Shown: positions 6,053-6,153 of the stretch, one piece after another
Numbering within the stretch: position 1 is the stretch's first letter
How the letters are laid out: every line of letters begins with the position of its first letter
Position numbers and translations under genes: made by a program
The notes under the pieces: model-generated
Told to the model about the DNA's origin: nothing
The model's input: only the letters and a program-made list of their open reading frames with translations
The model's database searches: none
Assembly (NCBI GenBank): GCA_025350445.1
Contig: JANXXV010000171.1
Span: forward strand, 1-6,153
Direction: 5' to 3'
DNA length: 6,153 nt
From: Bryobacteraceae bacterium
GTDB taxonomy: Bacteria > Acidobacteriota > Terriglobia > Bryobacterales > Bryobacteraceae

Positions 6053-6153
6053 GGAATCTGTGGGTAACTGAAAGGTGTCACCGCCGGGGTTGAGCGAGGA
6101 GTCTGTAGAACTTCCGGCAGGTGGAATCGAAGGAACGCTGCTCATCTTCCGAG
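6038..6153. mobile_element. Unidentified sequence joined to the truncated IS1634-type gene
   Basis: From about 6038 the sequence is no longer IS1634-like. It contains a palindrome TCCTC-T-GAGGA (6045-6055) and an imperfect direct repeat, GAGGAATCTGTGGGTAACT (6051-6069) against GAGGAGTCTGTAGAACT (6096-6112). Repeats of this kind close to an abrupt junction are common at the ends of insertion sequences, where they bind transposase. No coding frame in the last 100 bases is recognisable on either strand. The stretch could therefore be the end of another element that inserted into the IS1634-type gene, or the far side of a deletion. The window ends before this can be settled. Confidence 0.4.

Noticed and set aside
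1..6153. CRISPR array, tRNA or rRNA genes
   Set aside because: No regularly spaced repeats beyond the 15-bp tandem were seen, and no cloverleaf or ribosomal RNA sequence was recognised on either strand.

Overview
The window reads as an accessory, insertion-rich stretch of a GC-rich bacterial chromosome. The pairing of an exported FG-GAP/VCBS-ASPIC protein with a TPR protein, together with ISL3-type and IS1634-type transposase genes and a group II intron, suits an Acidobacteriota genome of the Solibacter/Bryobacter kind. That assignment is inference from gene content only; Planctomycetota or Verrucomicrobiota cannot be excluded.

Layout. Positions 1-822 are the 3' part of a bacterial group II intron whose 5' end lies outside the window. 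Ribozyme sequence (1 to about 257) is followed by a gutted reverse transcriptase/maturase gene, in which only the extreme N-terminus and the C-terminal maturase domain survive, in different frames. The catalytic domain V (752-784) and branch-point domain VI (787-822) still look intact. Positions 823-1390 hold no convincing intact gene: a short stretch resembling the end of a tyrosine recombinase (900-968), a 15-bp tandem repeat (1006-1044) inside a start-less open frame (959-1237), and a candidate extended -10 promoter just before the next gene.

Positions 1391-3795 are the only clearly intact host cargo. It is a two-gene operon with a 4-base stop/start overlap: a secreted seven-repeat FG-GAP/VCBS protein with a C-terminal ASPIC/UnbV domain, then a TPR-repeat protein that is probably exported or periplasmic. 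Their biochemical role is unknown. The coupling suggests co-production.

Positions 3796-6153 are a graveyard of insertion sequences. A 5' fragment of an ISL3-family transposase (to 4331) has lost its start codon and its catalytic domain. About 290 bases follow without a recognisable gene. Next comes a nearly complete IS1634-family transposase (4625-6052) that is cut off directly after its catalytic glutamate, where it joins an unidentified sequence (about 6038-6153) carrying its own short repeats.

I did not find evidence of a new biological system. The most unusual items are the intron with an excised reverse transcriptase but intact-looking catalytic RNA domains, and the clean truncation of the IS1634 gene.
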